From the NCBI RefSeq assembly GCF_000422645.1, contig NZ_AUGL01000015.1:62001-126000 (forward strand): 64,000 nucleotides of DNA, in the 5' to 3' direction. This DNA comes from Ferrimonas futtsuensis DSM 18154 (GTDB lineage Bacteria > Pseudomonadota > Gammaproteobacteria > Enterobacterales > Shewanellaceae). Positions 9,928 through 18,256 of this stretch are shown here, one piece after another. Positions within the stretch are counted from its first letter, which is position 1, and each line of letters opens with the position of its first letter. Made by a program: the position numbers and the translations under genes. Under the pieces are notes generated by a model. That model worked only from the letters and a program-made list of their open reading frames with translations, was not told the DNA's origin and searched no databases.

Positions 9928-10749
9928 TTAGAGCCAACGTTTCCGCCGCTTATAGGACTTGAGGTTTTTAAAGCTCTTACGCTCTTCATTGCCTCCACCC
10001 AGGTAGAACTCCTTCACATCCTCATTGTTCAGCAGCTGTTCCCGGGTGCCGTCGAGCACAATCTTGCCCGACTCCATGATGTAGCCGTAATGGGCCGCCT
10101 TGAGGGCGTAATTGGCGTTCTGTTCCACCAGCAGCATGGTGATCCCCTGCTCGCGGTTGATCTTCTCGATGATGCCAAACACCTCTTTTACCAGCAGAGG
10201 TGACAAGCCCATAGATGGCTCATCCAGAAGAATCATCTTGGGGCGGGCCATCAGGGCCCGGCCGATGGCCAGCATCTGCTGTTCACCACCGGAGAGGTAA
10301 CCGGCCAGGCCGGTGCGCTCTTTGAGGCGGGGAAAGTACTCGAACACCATCTCGATGTCTTGTGCCACCTCGTTATCGCTGCGGGTATAGGCCCCCAGCT
10401 TGAGATTCTCGATCACCGTCATGTCTTCGACAATGCGGCGTCCCTCCATCACCTGGAAGATGCCGGCACGGACGATCTCCTCCGCATGGGCGGTATCGAT
10501 GCGCTGGCCCATAAAATGGATGTCCCCCCGGGTCACCTCGCCATCTTCGGTCTTCAGCAGGCCGGAGATTGCCTTGAGGGTGGTGGACTTGCCGGCACCG
10601 TTAGGGCCCAGCAGGGTGACGATCTTGCCCTTGGGTACCTCGATGCTGACGCCGCGAAGCACCTGAATCACTTCGTCATACACCACCTCGATGTTGTTGA
10701 CCGCCAGCACCGGCTCCTCGGTTTGAATCTGAACTGCAGCTTCTGTCAT
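9928..10749 (-). CDS. livF: LivF-like ABC transporter ATPase
   Basis: A 273-residue ATPase of the branched-chain amino acid type (HAAT) importers. Walker A is GPNGAGKSTTLK, the signature motif is LSGGEQQMLAIGRAL, and Walker B is MILLDEPSMGLSP. The family's LivF-type ending is extended here by a basic tail (KSFKNLKSYKRRKRW). It would pair with the LivG-like ATPase encoded at the other end of the operon to power uptake through the LivH/LivM-like channel. The substrate of the system is uncertain; the ligases next to it point to a carboxylic acid rather than leucine. The start is preceded by AAGGAG. Confidence 0.9.
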   Translation of the reverse strand: MTEAAVQIQTEEPVLAVNNIEVVYDEVIQVLRGVSIEVPKGKIVTLLGPNGAGKSTTLKAISGLLKTEDGEVTRGDIHFMGQRIDTAHAEEIVRAGIFQVMEGRRIVEDMTVIENLKLGAYTRSDNEVAQDIEMVFEYFPRLKERTGLAGYLSGGEQQMLAIGRALMARPKMILLDEPSMGLSPLLVKEVFGIIEKINREQGITMLLVEQNANYALKAAHYGYIMESGKIVLDGTREQLLNNEDVKEFYLGGGNEERKSFKNLKSYKRRKRWL

Positions 10750-10772
10750 GGGGACTCCTTTATTCCTTGACC

Positions 10773-10792
10773 GGGGGCACCGGGGTGCCCCC
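10773..10792 (-). repeat. GC-rich hairpin after the binding-protein gene
   Basis: Perfect 9-bp stem GGGGGCACC with a 2-base loop, between the substrate-binding protein stop and the livF start, without a T-run. It probably protects the upstream mRNA end or limits read-through rather than terminating fully. Confidence 0.5.
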
Positions 10793-10814
10793 CTTATCTG
10801 TTACTTCGCCAGGC

Positions 10815-12056
10815 TCAGAAACCCAGCCAGTCGTCACGGCGCTCCAGGGTCATCTGGCTGACGCGCTCAATCTGAACGTTGCCGTCGTTGTAGTTGCCCT
10901 TGTAGATGTTGACCTGGTTGATGCCGCGGTGATCCTCAGCACTCCAGTTGGCGGCCAGACAGACCCCTTCCAGACCGGCAGGCACCCAATTTTTACGGGC
11001 GTACATCCCCTTCTTGATGTTCTCACCGGTAATGCCGCCGTTGGCCTTGGCCCACTCCATCGCCTCCTTCATGTAGTAGGCGGAGCACACCCCACGGATG
11101 TAGTGGTGCAGACGCTCCTCCTTGCCGGAGGGATCGGAGACCTTGGAGATCTCCCGCACCAGCGACATGCCGGGCACCTCGTCGGTCCAGAAGGGGGTCA
11201 TGGTGGGGAAGATGTAATCCTTGATGCCTTCACCGGCGGCCTCGAACACCTTCTTGTCGCCACCCCAGATGTTGGACATAAACTGGATGTCGGTGCCGAC
11301 GGTGTTGCAGGACTTCACCAGGGACAACACCGAACCACCCAGGTTGCCGATGTAGCCATAGTTGGTGCCGGAGCTCTTCAGGCTCAGGCACTGAGCCTTG
11401 AAGTCACCGGGCTTCATGGAGATCACCACAGGGGGCATCACCTCGAACCCCAGCTCCTTGGCGTAGATGGCGCACGCCTCCTTGGGCGCATTGGGATAAG
11501 GGTGGTTAGCGCCGATGTGGGTGAACTTGGGCTTACCGCTGTTGCCCTTGGCCTTCCAGTCCTCGGCGGCCCACTGCACCAGGCCACGACAGGCATCGGA
11601 GTAAGAGGCGCCGTAGAAGAAGTTGTAGGGGGCTGGCTTGGCCGTCTTGGGGTTCTTACCCATGGGGTCGGTCAGGTGACCGGAGTAGGAGGCGGAGTAC
11701 ACCGGAATCTCATCCTTGGCCACGAAGGAGATCAGCGCTTCGGTGTCAGCCGTGCCCCAACCCTGCATGGCCACCATGCCTTTGCGGGACTTCCACTTCT
11801 TGTAGGAAGCGATCGCCTGAGGCACCTTGTAGGCGTAGTCGATGGTCTCAAACTCCAGCTTGGTGCCACTGATGCCGCCATTGGCATTAATGTAAGTCAT
11901 GGCATCGCGCACGCCATCGGCGTACACCTTGCCCACGAAAGCGGTAGGTCCGGACATGTCCGCCAGATGGCCGACGAAGACCGACTCTTCAGCCTGAGCC
12001 GGCGCACCCATCATCATGGCCGCGGTGGCGGCGAAGATCGCAGATTTCTTGTACAT
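10815..12056 (-). CDS. LIV-type periplasmic substrate-binding protein
   Basis: A 413-residue periplasmic binding protein of the Peripla_BP_6 type. It has a signal peptide (MYKKSAIFAATAAMMMGAPAQA) and the usual first-strand element VGHLADMSGPTAFVGK, with YINANGGISGTKLEF following, both standard for LIV/amide/urea-type binders. It should capture the ligand for the LivH/M channel. The start at 12056 is preferred over the ATG at 12065 because the AAGGG site abuts the latter. The gene is flanked by GC-rich hairpins on both sides, as expected for a gene whose product is needed in excess over the membrane subunits. Several cysteine pairs suggest disulfides. Confidence 0.88.
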   Translation of the reverse strand: MYKKSAIFAATAAMMMGAPAQAEESVFVGHLADMSGPTAFVGKVYADGVRDAMTYINANGGISGTKLEFETIDYAYKVPQAIASYKKWKSRKGMVAMQGWGTADTEALISFVAKDEIPVYSASYSGHLTDPMGKNPKTAKPAPYNFFYGASYSDACRGLVQWAAEDWKAKGNSGKPKFTHIGANHPYPNAPKEACAIYAKELGFEVMPPVVISMKPGDFKAQCLSLKSSGTNYGYIGNLGGSVLSLVKSCNTVGTDIQFMSNIWGGDKKVFEAAGEGIKDYIFPTMTPFWTDEVPGMSLVREISKVSDPSGKEERLHHYIRGVCSAYYMKEAMEWAKANGGITGENIKKGMYARKNWVPAGLEGVCLAANWSAEDHRGINQVNIYKGNYNDGNVQIERVSQMTLERRDDWLGF

Positions 12057-12104
12057 AGTTGTCATCCCTTGTTTGCGGGCGCCACAGGCCCGTTTTCCGT
12101 TGTT

Positions 12105-12131
12105 GGGGATGCCCGACCGCCCGGCATCCCC
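12105..12131 (-). repeat. GC-rich hairpin before the binding-protein gene
   Basis: Stem GGGGATGCC / GGCATCCCC with a 9-base loop between livM and the binding-protein gene. There is no T-run. It probably sets differential mRNA stability within the operon. Confidence 0.45.
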
Positions 12132-12171
12132 GCGCTCCCCCCGGCAAACCGGGAGGAAGGATTACACTCCC

Positions 12172-13245
12172 CTAGTAGGCGAAGGGGTAGAATTTCCAGT
12201 AGTTCTTCACTTGCTGCCAGCGGTGGGCCAGTCCCTGAGGTTCAAAAATCAGGAACAGGATGATCACCAGGCCGATGGCCATCTCCTTGATGTAGGCCAG
12301 GCCGTCCACCACCATGGGGATGTTGCCCCAGTCAGTCATCTTCAGCAGGCCAACGCCCCCCTCCAGGGCCTCGGGCAGCAGCACCATGAAGATGCAGCCC
12401 AACAGGGTGCCCTTCACCGATCCCAGGCCACCGATGATCACCATCGCCAGGAACTGCACCGACATGAAGATGGTGAAACCTTCTGCGGACACATAGCCCA
12501 GATAGTGGGCGTACAGGGCACCGCCGATGCCGGCGTAGAAGGAGGAGATGCCGAAGGAGAGCAGCCGGTACTTATTCAGCTTGACCCCCATGATCTCTGC
12601 GGACAGGTAGTGATCGCGCACCGCCACGAAAGCACGGCCATCACGGCTGCGCATCAGGTTGCAGCCCCACAGATACATGAACACCAGGGCGAACAGGGCG
12701 ATGTAGAAGAAGGCCTCATCGGTATCGAACACAAAGCCGAACAGGTTTACCGGCTCCGCCATGGACCCGGCGCTGCCGCCGGAGAACCACTCGGCGCGGC
12801 CGAAGAAGTCCTCGATGATGAACTGGGCCGCCAGGGTGGCGATGGCCAGATACAGCCCCTTGATCCTCGCCGCCGGCATGCCGAACAGCATGCCCACGCC
12901 CATGGTCAGGTAGCCCGCCAGGGGAATACAGAGAAACACCGGAATGCCAAAGCTGGTATTAAGCCAGGCGGAGGCGAAGGCACCAAACCCGAAGAAGGCG
13001 CCGTGTCCCAGGGAGATCTGCCCGGTGTAGCCCACCAGGATGTTCAGGCCCAGAGCCGCGATCCCCAGGTAGGAGATCTGGATGAACAGGGTCAGGTAGT
13101 AGGCGTCCAGCACAAAGGGGGCCAGACAGGCCAGGGCGATCCCCGCCACCGTCATCCAGTGGATGGTGCGCGTCTCGAAGATGGTGTTGTCCTGCTTATA
13201 GCTGGTGCGAAAATCGCCGCATGGACGCATGACCGGGCTAGACAT
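12172..13245 (-). CDS. livM: LivM-like ABC permease
   Basis: A 357-residue inner-membrane permease. The family core GLNILVGYTGQISLGHGAFFGFGA lies near residues 80-105, followed by the cytoplasmic coupling element (ARDHYLSAEIMGV) and GGLGSVKGTLLG near the end. A cytoplasmic N-terminal extension of about 30 residues precedes the first helix. It forms the channel with the LivH-like subunit. The ATG at 13245 has AAGGAG 8 bases upstream. It lies 40 bases after livH in the same operon. Confidence 0.9.
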   Translation of the reverse strand: MSSPVMRPCGDFRTSYKQDNTIFETRTIHWMTVAGIALACLAPFVLDAYYLTLFIQISYLGIAALGLNILVGYTGQISLGHGAFFGFGAFASAWLNTSFGIPVFLCIPLAGYLTMGVGMLFGMPAARIKGLYLAIATLAAQFIIEDFFGRAEWFSGGSAGSMAEPVNLFGFVFDTDEAFFYIALFALVFMYLWGCNLMRSRDGRAFVAVRDHYLSAEIMGVKLNKYRLLSFGISSFYAGIGGALYAHYLGYVSAEGFTIFMSVQFLAMVIIGGLGSVKGTLLGCIFMVLLPEALEGGVGLLKMTDWGNIPMVVDGLAYIKEMAIGLVIILFLIFEPQGLAHRWQQVKNYWKFYPFAY

Positions 13246-13285
13246 GGCGCACTCCTTTCACAATAAAACTCATGGTTACTTCCTT

Positions 13286-14179
13286 TTAAATCCGCTCAAT
13301 GTCTTTGGTGCCGAACAGGCCGTAGGGCTTGAACCAGAGAATCACCAACAGCACATAGAAGGGTGCAATGTCGTACATGTTGCCGACGTGCAGGTACTGG
13401 CTGTCGACAAACTCCGCCAGATTCTCCAGCACACCGATGGTGATGCCGCCGACAATGGCACCGACAATGGAATCCAGACCACCGAGGATCACCGCCGGGA
13501 ACACCTTGATCCCCATCACCGACAGGGAGTCGGAGACCCCATTGACCATGCCAATCACCACACCGGCGGTGGCCGATACCGTGGCGGCGATGCCCCAGCT
13601 CATGGCAAACACCTGTTTGACCGAGATCCCCAGGGACTGGGCCACCTGCTGGTCGAAGGCGGTGGCGCGCATCGCCAGGCCATGCTTGGAGTGGGTAAAG
13701 AACAGGTAGAAGCCCACCATGATCAGGATGGCGATGCCGGTGCTCATCAGGTACGCCAGCTCGATGTTCAGGCCAAACAGGTTGATGCTCTGGGTATCAA
13801 ACACCTTGGGGTAGCTCTCCGGTGCCACCCCGAAGATCCACTTAGTCAGGGACTGGAAGAAGATGGAGAGACCGATGGTCACCATGATCACCGAGATGAT
13901 CGGCTCGCCAATCATCGGCCTTAGGACGATCATCTGCAGCGCCACCCCGAACACCGCCATAAAGGCCAGACTCAGCAGAAAGCCGACAAAAAACGGCAGC
14001 TGCAGGTACACCAGCAGGGCCCAGCAGGTCCAGGCGCCCACCAGCAGGAATTCACCCTGGGCGAAGTTCACAATCTGGGTCGACTTGTACACCAGTACGA
14101 AGCACATCCCCACCACCCCGTACAGCAGGCCAACGATCAGTCCGTTGACCACCAGTTGCAGTAACAGCTCGAAATTCAT
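13286..14179 (-). CDS. livH: LivH-like ABC permease
   Basis: A 297-residue inner-membrane permease with about eight segments. It has the typical opening LVNGLIVGLLYGVVGMCFVLVY, FAQGEFLLVGAW, the coupling element RATAFDQQVAQSLGI, and GGLDSIVGAIVGG. It overlaps the acyl-CoA synthetase stop by ATGA, so the two are probably translationally coupled. An AAGGAG site lies in the end of the upstream gene. Partner of the LivM-like subunit. Confidence 0.9.
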   Translation of the reverse strand: MNFELLLQLVVNGLIVGLLYGVVGMCFVLVYKSTQIVNFAQGEFLLVGAWTCWALLVYLQLPFFVGFLLSLAFMAVFGVALQMIVLRPMIGEPIISVIMVTIGLSIFFQSLTKWIFGVAPESYPKVFDTQSINLFGLNIELAYLMSTGIAILIMVGFYLFFTHSKHGLAMRATAFDQQVAQSLGISVKQVFAMSWGIAATVSATAGVVIGMVNGVSDSLSVMGIKVFPAVILGGLDSIVGAIVGGITIGVLENLAEFVDSQYLHVGNMYDIAPFYVLLVILWFKPYGLFGTKDIERI

Positions 14180-16140
14180 GATGCTCTCCTTTGCTCATCG
14201 CCCGGTTCTTGGCCCTTGGGTTGCTCAATGAGGGTGGCCACTTCCAGCTGGGTCTGAACCCGGGTCTTGGAGCCGTCCTGGAAGGTGATCACCGTGTCGA
14301 TGTCCACCTGGGCCTCATCGTTGTAGATGGCGTCGATGATGTCGCCATACTTCTCGGCGACGACGCCACGGCGCACCTTACGGGTCCGGGTCAATTCACC
14401 GTCATCCGCATCCAGCTCCTTGTAGAGCAGCACGAACTTGGCGATCTTCTGCGCCGGTGGCAGAGTGGCGTTGACCCTCTCCACCTCTTGAGCCAGCTTG
14501 GCGTACACTTCCGGCAGGCTGGCCAGGTTGATGTAGTTGGTGAACGCCAGCCCCTGCTGCTCTGCCCATTTGGCGACGATGGAGAAACGGATACAGAGGA
14601 TGGCGGACAGGTAGGGGCGGTTCTTGCCCAGGATCACCGCTTCACCGATGAAGCTGGAAAACTTCAGCTTGTTCTCGATGTACTGGGGGGAGTACTGAAT
14701 GCCGGTGCTGGTGTGGGCCAGATCCTTGATGCGGTCGATCACCACCAGATGACCGGACTCCTTGAAGTAACCGGCATCGCCGGTGTGCATCCAGCCCTCG
14801 CGAACATCCTCATCATAGGCGGCCTGGTTGCCCAGATAGCCGCAGAACATCCCCTCGGTCTTGGCCACCACTTCGCCCAGCCCTTCGGCATCGGCGTTGA
14901 TCACCTTCACCTCGGCGTTGTCGAAGGCCACCCCGACGCTGTCGTAATCGACGTCATCGGCGTGGTGGATGGTGTAGGCGCCACACATCTCCGTCTGGCC
15001 ATACAGCTGACGCAGTGGCACACCGATGGACTGGAAGAAGCGGAAGGTATCCGGCCCCATGGCAGCGCCACCGGTGGCGGCGGATTTGAGGAAGGAGAAA
15101 CCCAGACGATCGCGCAGTGCCTTCATCAGCAGCCAGTCGGCCAGGGTGGATTGTTTGCCCTGGTCCAGGGCCCGCTCCGCCCGTTTCATGGCAAAGTCGT
15201 ACAGCTTCTGCTTCAGCGGAGTGGAGTCCATCATCCGCGCCTGCACGTCCGCCAGGATCTGCTCCCACACCCGTGGTGCCAGCAACACGAAACTGGGACC
15301 AATCTCCCGCAGATCGGCCATCATGGTCTCCTGCTCTTCGACGAAGTTGACGATCTGACGGGCGATGAGCGCCTGACCCACGGCGTACACCTGCTCCATG
15401 ATCCAGGGCAGAGGCAGTACGGACACATAGTTGTCACCGGCGCTGCGCGGGTCCGCTCTGAGGTAGGCACTGCAGTGCTTGATGAAGTTGCCCCCTTTGA
15501 GCAGGGCAATCTTGGGCTTGGAGGTGGTGCCTGAGGTGGTGCAGTAGATGGCCACCTCGTCGGGGTTGGTGGCATCCACCATCTGGTCAAACTGCTCGGG
15601 GTGATTGTTCTCCTGCTCACGACCGATGCGGTAGAGGTCCTCCACATCCACCAGTCGCTCGTCGTCGTACTTGCGCATCCCCCTGGGGTCGCAGTAGACG
15701 ATGTATTTTACGCCGGGGATCTGATCCTCCAGCTCCAACAGCTTGTCGCACTGCTCCTCATCCTCGGCGATCACGACACTGGTGCCGGAAAGGTTGATGA
15801 GGTAGGCCACCTCTTCGTGGAGAGAGTCCTGGTATATTCCCACCGAGTAGCAGCCCAGGGTGTGCGCCGCCAGCTCGCCCCACACCCACTCGGGGCGGTT
15901 GTCCCCCAGCAGGGCGATGGTGTCCTTAGCTTGGATTCCCAGCTTATGGAGAGCCAGAGACATCCACTTGACCCGGTCCAAATAGTCGGCCCAGGTGAAT
16001 TCGTTCCAGATACCGAACTCCTTCTCCCGCATCGCCACGTCACCGGGCCAGTGCTGGCCGTTGTGGCGCAGAATCTTGGGAAAGGTATTGAGCTCGCCCA
16101 TCTCAAAGCCGTGATCGGCCGCGTTGAATGCCTGACTCAT
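14176..16140 (-). CDS. long-chain-type acyl-CoA synthetase (AMP-forming)
   Basis: A 654-residue adenylate-forming enzyme making acyl-CoA from acid, ATP and CoA in the cytoplasm. Motifs in order: P-loop YCTTSGTTSKPK (about residues 200-211), LYGQTEMCG (A5), GWMHTGDAGYF (A7), VIDRIKDL (A8), and a C-terminal lid with ELTRTRKVRR near the catalytic lysine region. The overall form resembles FadD/FAA-type enzymes. Its position between transporter genes, and a second ligase in the same operon, suggests that imported acids are trapped as CoA esters. Its start shares one base with the livG stop (TGATG), and AGGAGG lies upstream. The chain-length preference cannot be told from sequence. Confidence 0.88.
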   Translation of the reverse strand: MSQAFNAADHGFEMGELNTFPKILRHNGQHWPGDVAMREKEFGIWNEFTWADYLDRVKWMSLALHKLGIQAKDTIALLGDNRPEWVWGELAAHTLGCYSVGIYQDSLHEEVAYLINLSGTSVVIAEDEEQCDKLLELEDQIPGVKYIVYCDPRGMRKYDDERLVDVEDLYRIGREQENNHPEQFDQMVDATNPDEVAIYCTTSGTTSKPKIALLKGGNFIKHCSAYLRADPRSAGDNYVSVLPLPWIMEQVYAVGQALIARQIVNFVEEQETMMADLREIGPSFVLLAPRVWEQILADVQARMMDSTPLKQKLYDFAMKRAERALDQGKQSTLADWLLMKALRDRLGFSFLKSAATGGAAMGPDTFRFFQSIGVPLRQLYGQTEMCGAYTIHHADDVDYDSVGVAFDNAEVKVINADAEGLGEVVAKTEGMFCGYLGNQAAYDEDVREGWMHTGDAGYFKESGHLVVIDRIKDLAHTSTGIQYSPQYIENKLKFSSFIGEAVILGKNRPYLSAILCIRFSIVAKWAEQQGLAFTNYINLASLPEVYAKLAQEVERVNATLPPAQKIAKFVLLYKELDADDGELTRTRKVRRGVVAEKYGDIIDAIYNDEAQVDIDTVITFQDGSKTRVQTQLEVATLIEQPKGQEPGDEQRRAS

Positions 16141-16937
16141 CAGCCTGCCTCCTGCATCTCGTCACCGTCTTCCAGGCCCAGATAGGCGCGTTTGACGTGT
16201 TCATCCGCCATCACCTGCTCGGGGAGTCCGCTGATCAGCTTCTTACCGAAGTCCAGCACCATCACTTCGTGGGAGATGTCCATCACCACACCCATGTCGT
16301 GTTCGATCATCACCACGGTAATGCCGAACTCCTCATTGAGATCGAGGATGTAGCGAGCCATATCCTCCTTCTCCTCCAGGTTCATCCCCGCCATGGGCTC
16401 ATCCAGGAGAATCAATTTCGGTTTGAGGGCCATGGCCCGGGCCAGCTCCACTCGCTTGCGCAGGCCATAGGAGAGGGTGCCCGCCACCGACTTACGCACG
16501 TGGGTGATGTCGAGAAAGTCGATGATCTGCTCCACCTCGCGTCGATGGGCCAGTTCCTCTTTCTCCGCCGGAGAGAACCAGTAGAGGGGGCCGGTCACCC
16601 AGTTGTTCTTCATCAGGTGGTGCCGACCCACCATGATGTTTTCCAGCACCGTCATATGGCCAAACAGCGCCAGGTTCTGGAAGGTCCGGCCAATCCCCAG
16701 ATCGGCTCGGTCGTTGGGCCGCAAGTGGGTCACCTCACGCCCGTCAAAATGGATGGCCCCCTTCTGGGGGCGGTAACGACCTGAGATGCAGTTCAGCATG
16801 GAGGTCTTGCCCGCGCCATTGGGGCCGATGATGGAAAACACCGATCCCCGGGGCACTTCAAAACTGACGTCGGTCAGCGCCTTGACCCCGCCGAAGGCGA
16901 GAGAGACGTGCTCGACTTTGAGGATGGAATCTGTCAT
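16140..16937 (-). CDS. livG: LivG-like ABC transporter ATPase
   Basis: A 265-residue ATPase: Walker A GPNGAGKTSMLN, signature LSYGLRKRVELARAM, Walker B LILLDEPMAGMN. The helical region, with an insert near YWFSPAEKEE, and the long D-loop to C-terminus are of LivG type. The ATG at 16937 is chosen: an AGGAG sits 6-10 bases upstream and the ABC fold begins there (ILKVEHVSLAFGG). The longer in-frame extension would be mostly untranslated leader and runs through the hairpin at 16997-17019. Second gene of the operon, after the porin. Confidence 0.9.
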   Translation of the reverse strand: MTDSILKVEHVSLAFGGVKALTDVSFEVPRGSVFSIIGPNGAGKTSMLNCISGRYRPQKGAIHFDGREVTHLRPNDRADLGIGRTFQNLALFGHMTVLENIMVGRHHLMKNNWVTGPLYWFSPAEKEELAHRREVEQIIDFLDITHVRKSVAGTLSYGLRKRVELARAMALKPKLILLDEPMAGMNLEEKEDMARYILDLNEEFGITVVMIEHDMGVVMDISHEVMVLDFGKKLISGLPEQVMADEHVKRAYLGLEDGDEMQEAG

Positions 16938-16996
16938 TCCCAAACTCCTGATTCTTGGGTAGGGGCATCCACTGCCCGACTGGGGTGTCACAGAGG

Positions 16997-17019
16997 GCGA
17001 CGGGGAGAATCCCCGTCGC
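16997..17019 (-). repeat. GC-rich hairpin between porin and livG
   Basis: Perfect 10-bp stem GCGACGGGGA with a GAA loop, 13 bases past the porin stop, with no T-run. It fits a partial terminator or mRNA 3'-end stabiliser that lets the porin be made in excess over the ABC subunits. Confidence 0.55.
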
Positions 17020-17032
17020 GCCGAAAGGTGCG

Positions 17033-18070
17033 CTACAGGGCGTAACGCATGGAGAACTGACCATAGAAGGAGTCTTTGTCGACCTCCTCCATCTTGAACT
17101 GACCCACCTCGAAACCGATGGCCAGCTCCTTGGTGAGGTTCTGGAACAGGTTGACGCCCCACTGACTGCGCTCAACCTTGGTGACGTCGGTCTCCACCCA
17201 ACCATAAAGCGCGGTAGAGCGCAGGGTGTCAGTCCAGTAGTGGCGATAGGCCGCCAGCCAGGCGGTGGTGTCTTCCACCTCTTCACCCACTACGTCCATG
17301 GCAGCGCCACCGGAGATGTAGCGGCCCAGCTCCCCCTGGTGGTACTGAAAGCGGAAGTCATCTTTACCGAAGGTGTTGATCTTACCTGCAATAGAAGCAC
17401 CGAAAGCGGTTTCGCTGCTGCCGCCCGTGGTATTCAGCTCGCGGCCCAAAACCGAGACGTTGACGTTACCCCAGTCTCCCTTGAAGTTATAACGACCGAC
17501 CACATCAGGCATGCTGTCGTTGGAGGTATCACCACCAAAGGTCTCGGGGTTCTCCACCGAAACCTGGAAGCCGCCAGCGGAATAGCGAATTTGTCCCTGA
17601 CGCACAAAAGAGAGGCCCACCAGGGCACCGGCGAAGTCGGCAGACTCAGGAATGGCGCTGGTGTTCATAAAGGTGGTCCAGGTTTGGCCGGCCAGGATAC
17701 CTTTGTAGCTGACGAAGGCGTGACGGATACGGGGGCTGGTGGAGTTGGAGATAACCTGGTTGCCGCCAGTGCCGAAAAAATCCATCTCAATGAAACCGGT
17801 CACATCGCCGTGGATGTACTTGGTGTTGAAACGGGTCTCGTTGGCAAAAATGCGGAACTGGGACGCGCTCTCCTCCAGAGGAGTACCACCGCCAGTCCAG
17901 AAGTCCTTATAGGCCACATCCCCGTCCACGTATCGGGCATCCACCTTGATATATCCGCCGAAAATCAGCTTGTCGTTCTCTGACAATTCAATCTCGTAAC
18001 CGGACAGAGCACTGCCGGAAAAGGCCAGCAGAGAGCCGGCAACCGCGAGTTTGACTGAGTGTTTCATCAT
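17033..18070 (-). CDS. outer-membrane porin, DcaP-like
   Basis: A 345-residue outer-membrane beta-barrel protein. It has a signal peptide (MMKHSVKLAVAGSLLAFSGSALS), then a short helical start and alternating strands with GGYIKVDARYVDGD, ANETRFNTKY, FIEMDFFG and SPRIRHAFVSYKG, which is the pattern of DcaP-type trimeric porins that pass dicarboxylic or aromatic acids. It ends in FSMRYAL, close to the aromatic-terminated barrel signal. First gene of the transport/ligase operon, so it probably admits the same compound. The ATG at 18070 has AAGGG 6 bases upstream; two further ATGs are nearby. Confidence 0.8.
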   Translation of the reverse strand: MMKHSVKLAVAGSLLAFSGSALSGYEIELSENDKLIFGGYIKVDARYVDGDVAYKDFWTGGGTPLEESASQFRIFANETRFNTKYIHGDVTGFIEMDFFGTGGNQVISNSTSPRIRHAFVSYKGILAGQTWTTFMNTSAIPESADFAGALVGLSFVRQGQIRYSAGGFQVSVENPETFGGDTSNDSMPDVVGRYNFKGDWGNVNVSVLGRELNTTGGSSETAFGASIAGKINTFGKDDFRFQYHQGELGRYISGGAAMDVVGEEVEDTTAWLAAYRHYWTDTLRSTALYGWVETDVTKVERSQWGVNLFQNLTKELAIGFEVGQFKMEEVDKDSFYGQFSMRYAL

Positions 18071-18135
18071 TTTCATCCCTTGTTGTAGTGGTGCCTTAAA
18101 CATCGTGAAAGGCGACCTGTCTCACAATTGGGAAT

Positions 18136-18157
18136 AGGTATTAGGCCAGAGGTATTA
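18136..18157. promoter_or_regulatory. direct repeat AGGTATTA between porin and crbS-like gene
   Basis: Two copies of AGGTATTA, 14 bases apart, in the divergent promoter region. A matching AGGTATT lies on the minus strand at 22585-22591 upstream of the crbR-like gene. It is a candidate site for that regulator; this is inference only. Confidence 0.3.
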
Positions 18158-18256
18158 ATACGAAAGTCTTAGGTGAGCCTTCGCTGAGCAGGGTTACACT
18201 GATGCAAAACAGGCCCTAAGGAGTTTTGGGCTAAAGAACAACGATAGGGATAGTTC

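Noticed and set aside
10767-13266. plus-strand frames of 498 and 416 codons opposite the binding protein and livM
   Set aside because: Shadows of the operon genes; no starts with ribosome-binding sites.
16938-17162. 75-residue N-terminal extension of the LivG-like ATPase
   Set aside because: It would run through the hairpin and the porin end, and the ABC fold and ribosome-binding site start at 16937.
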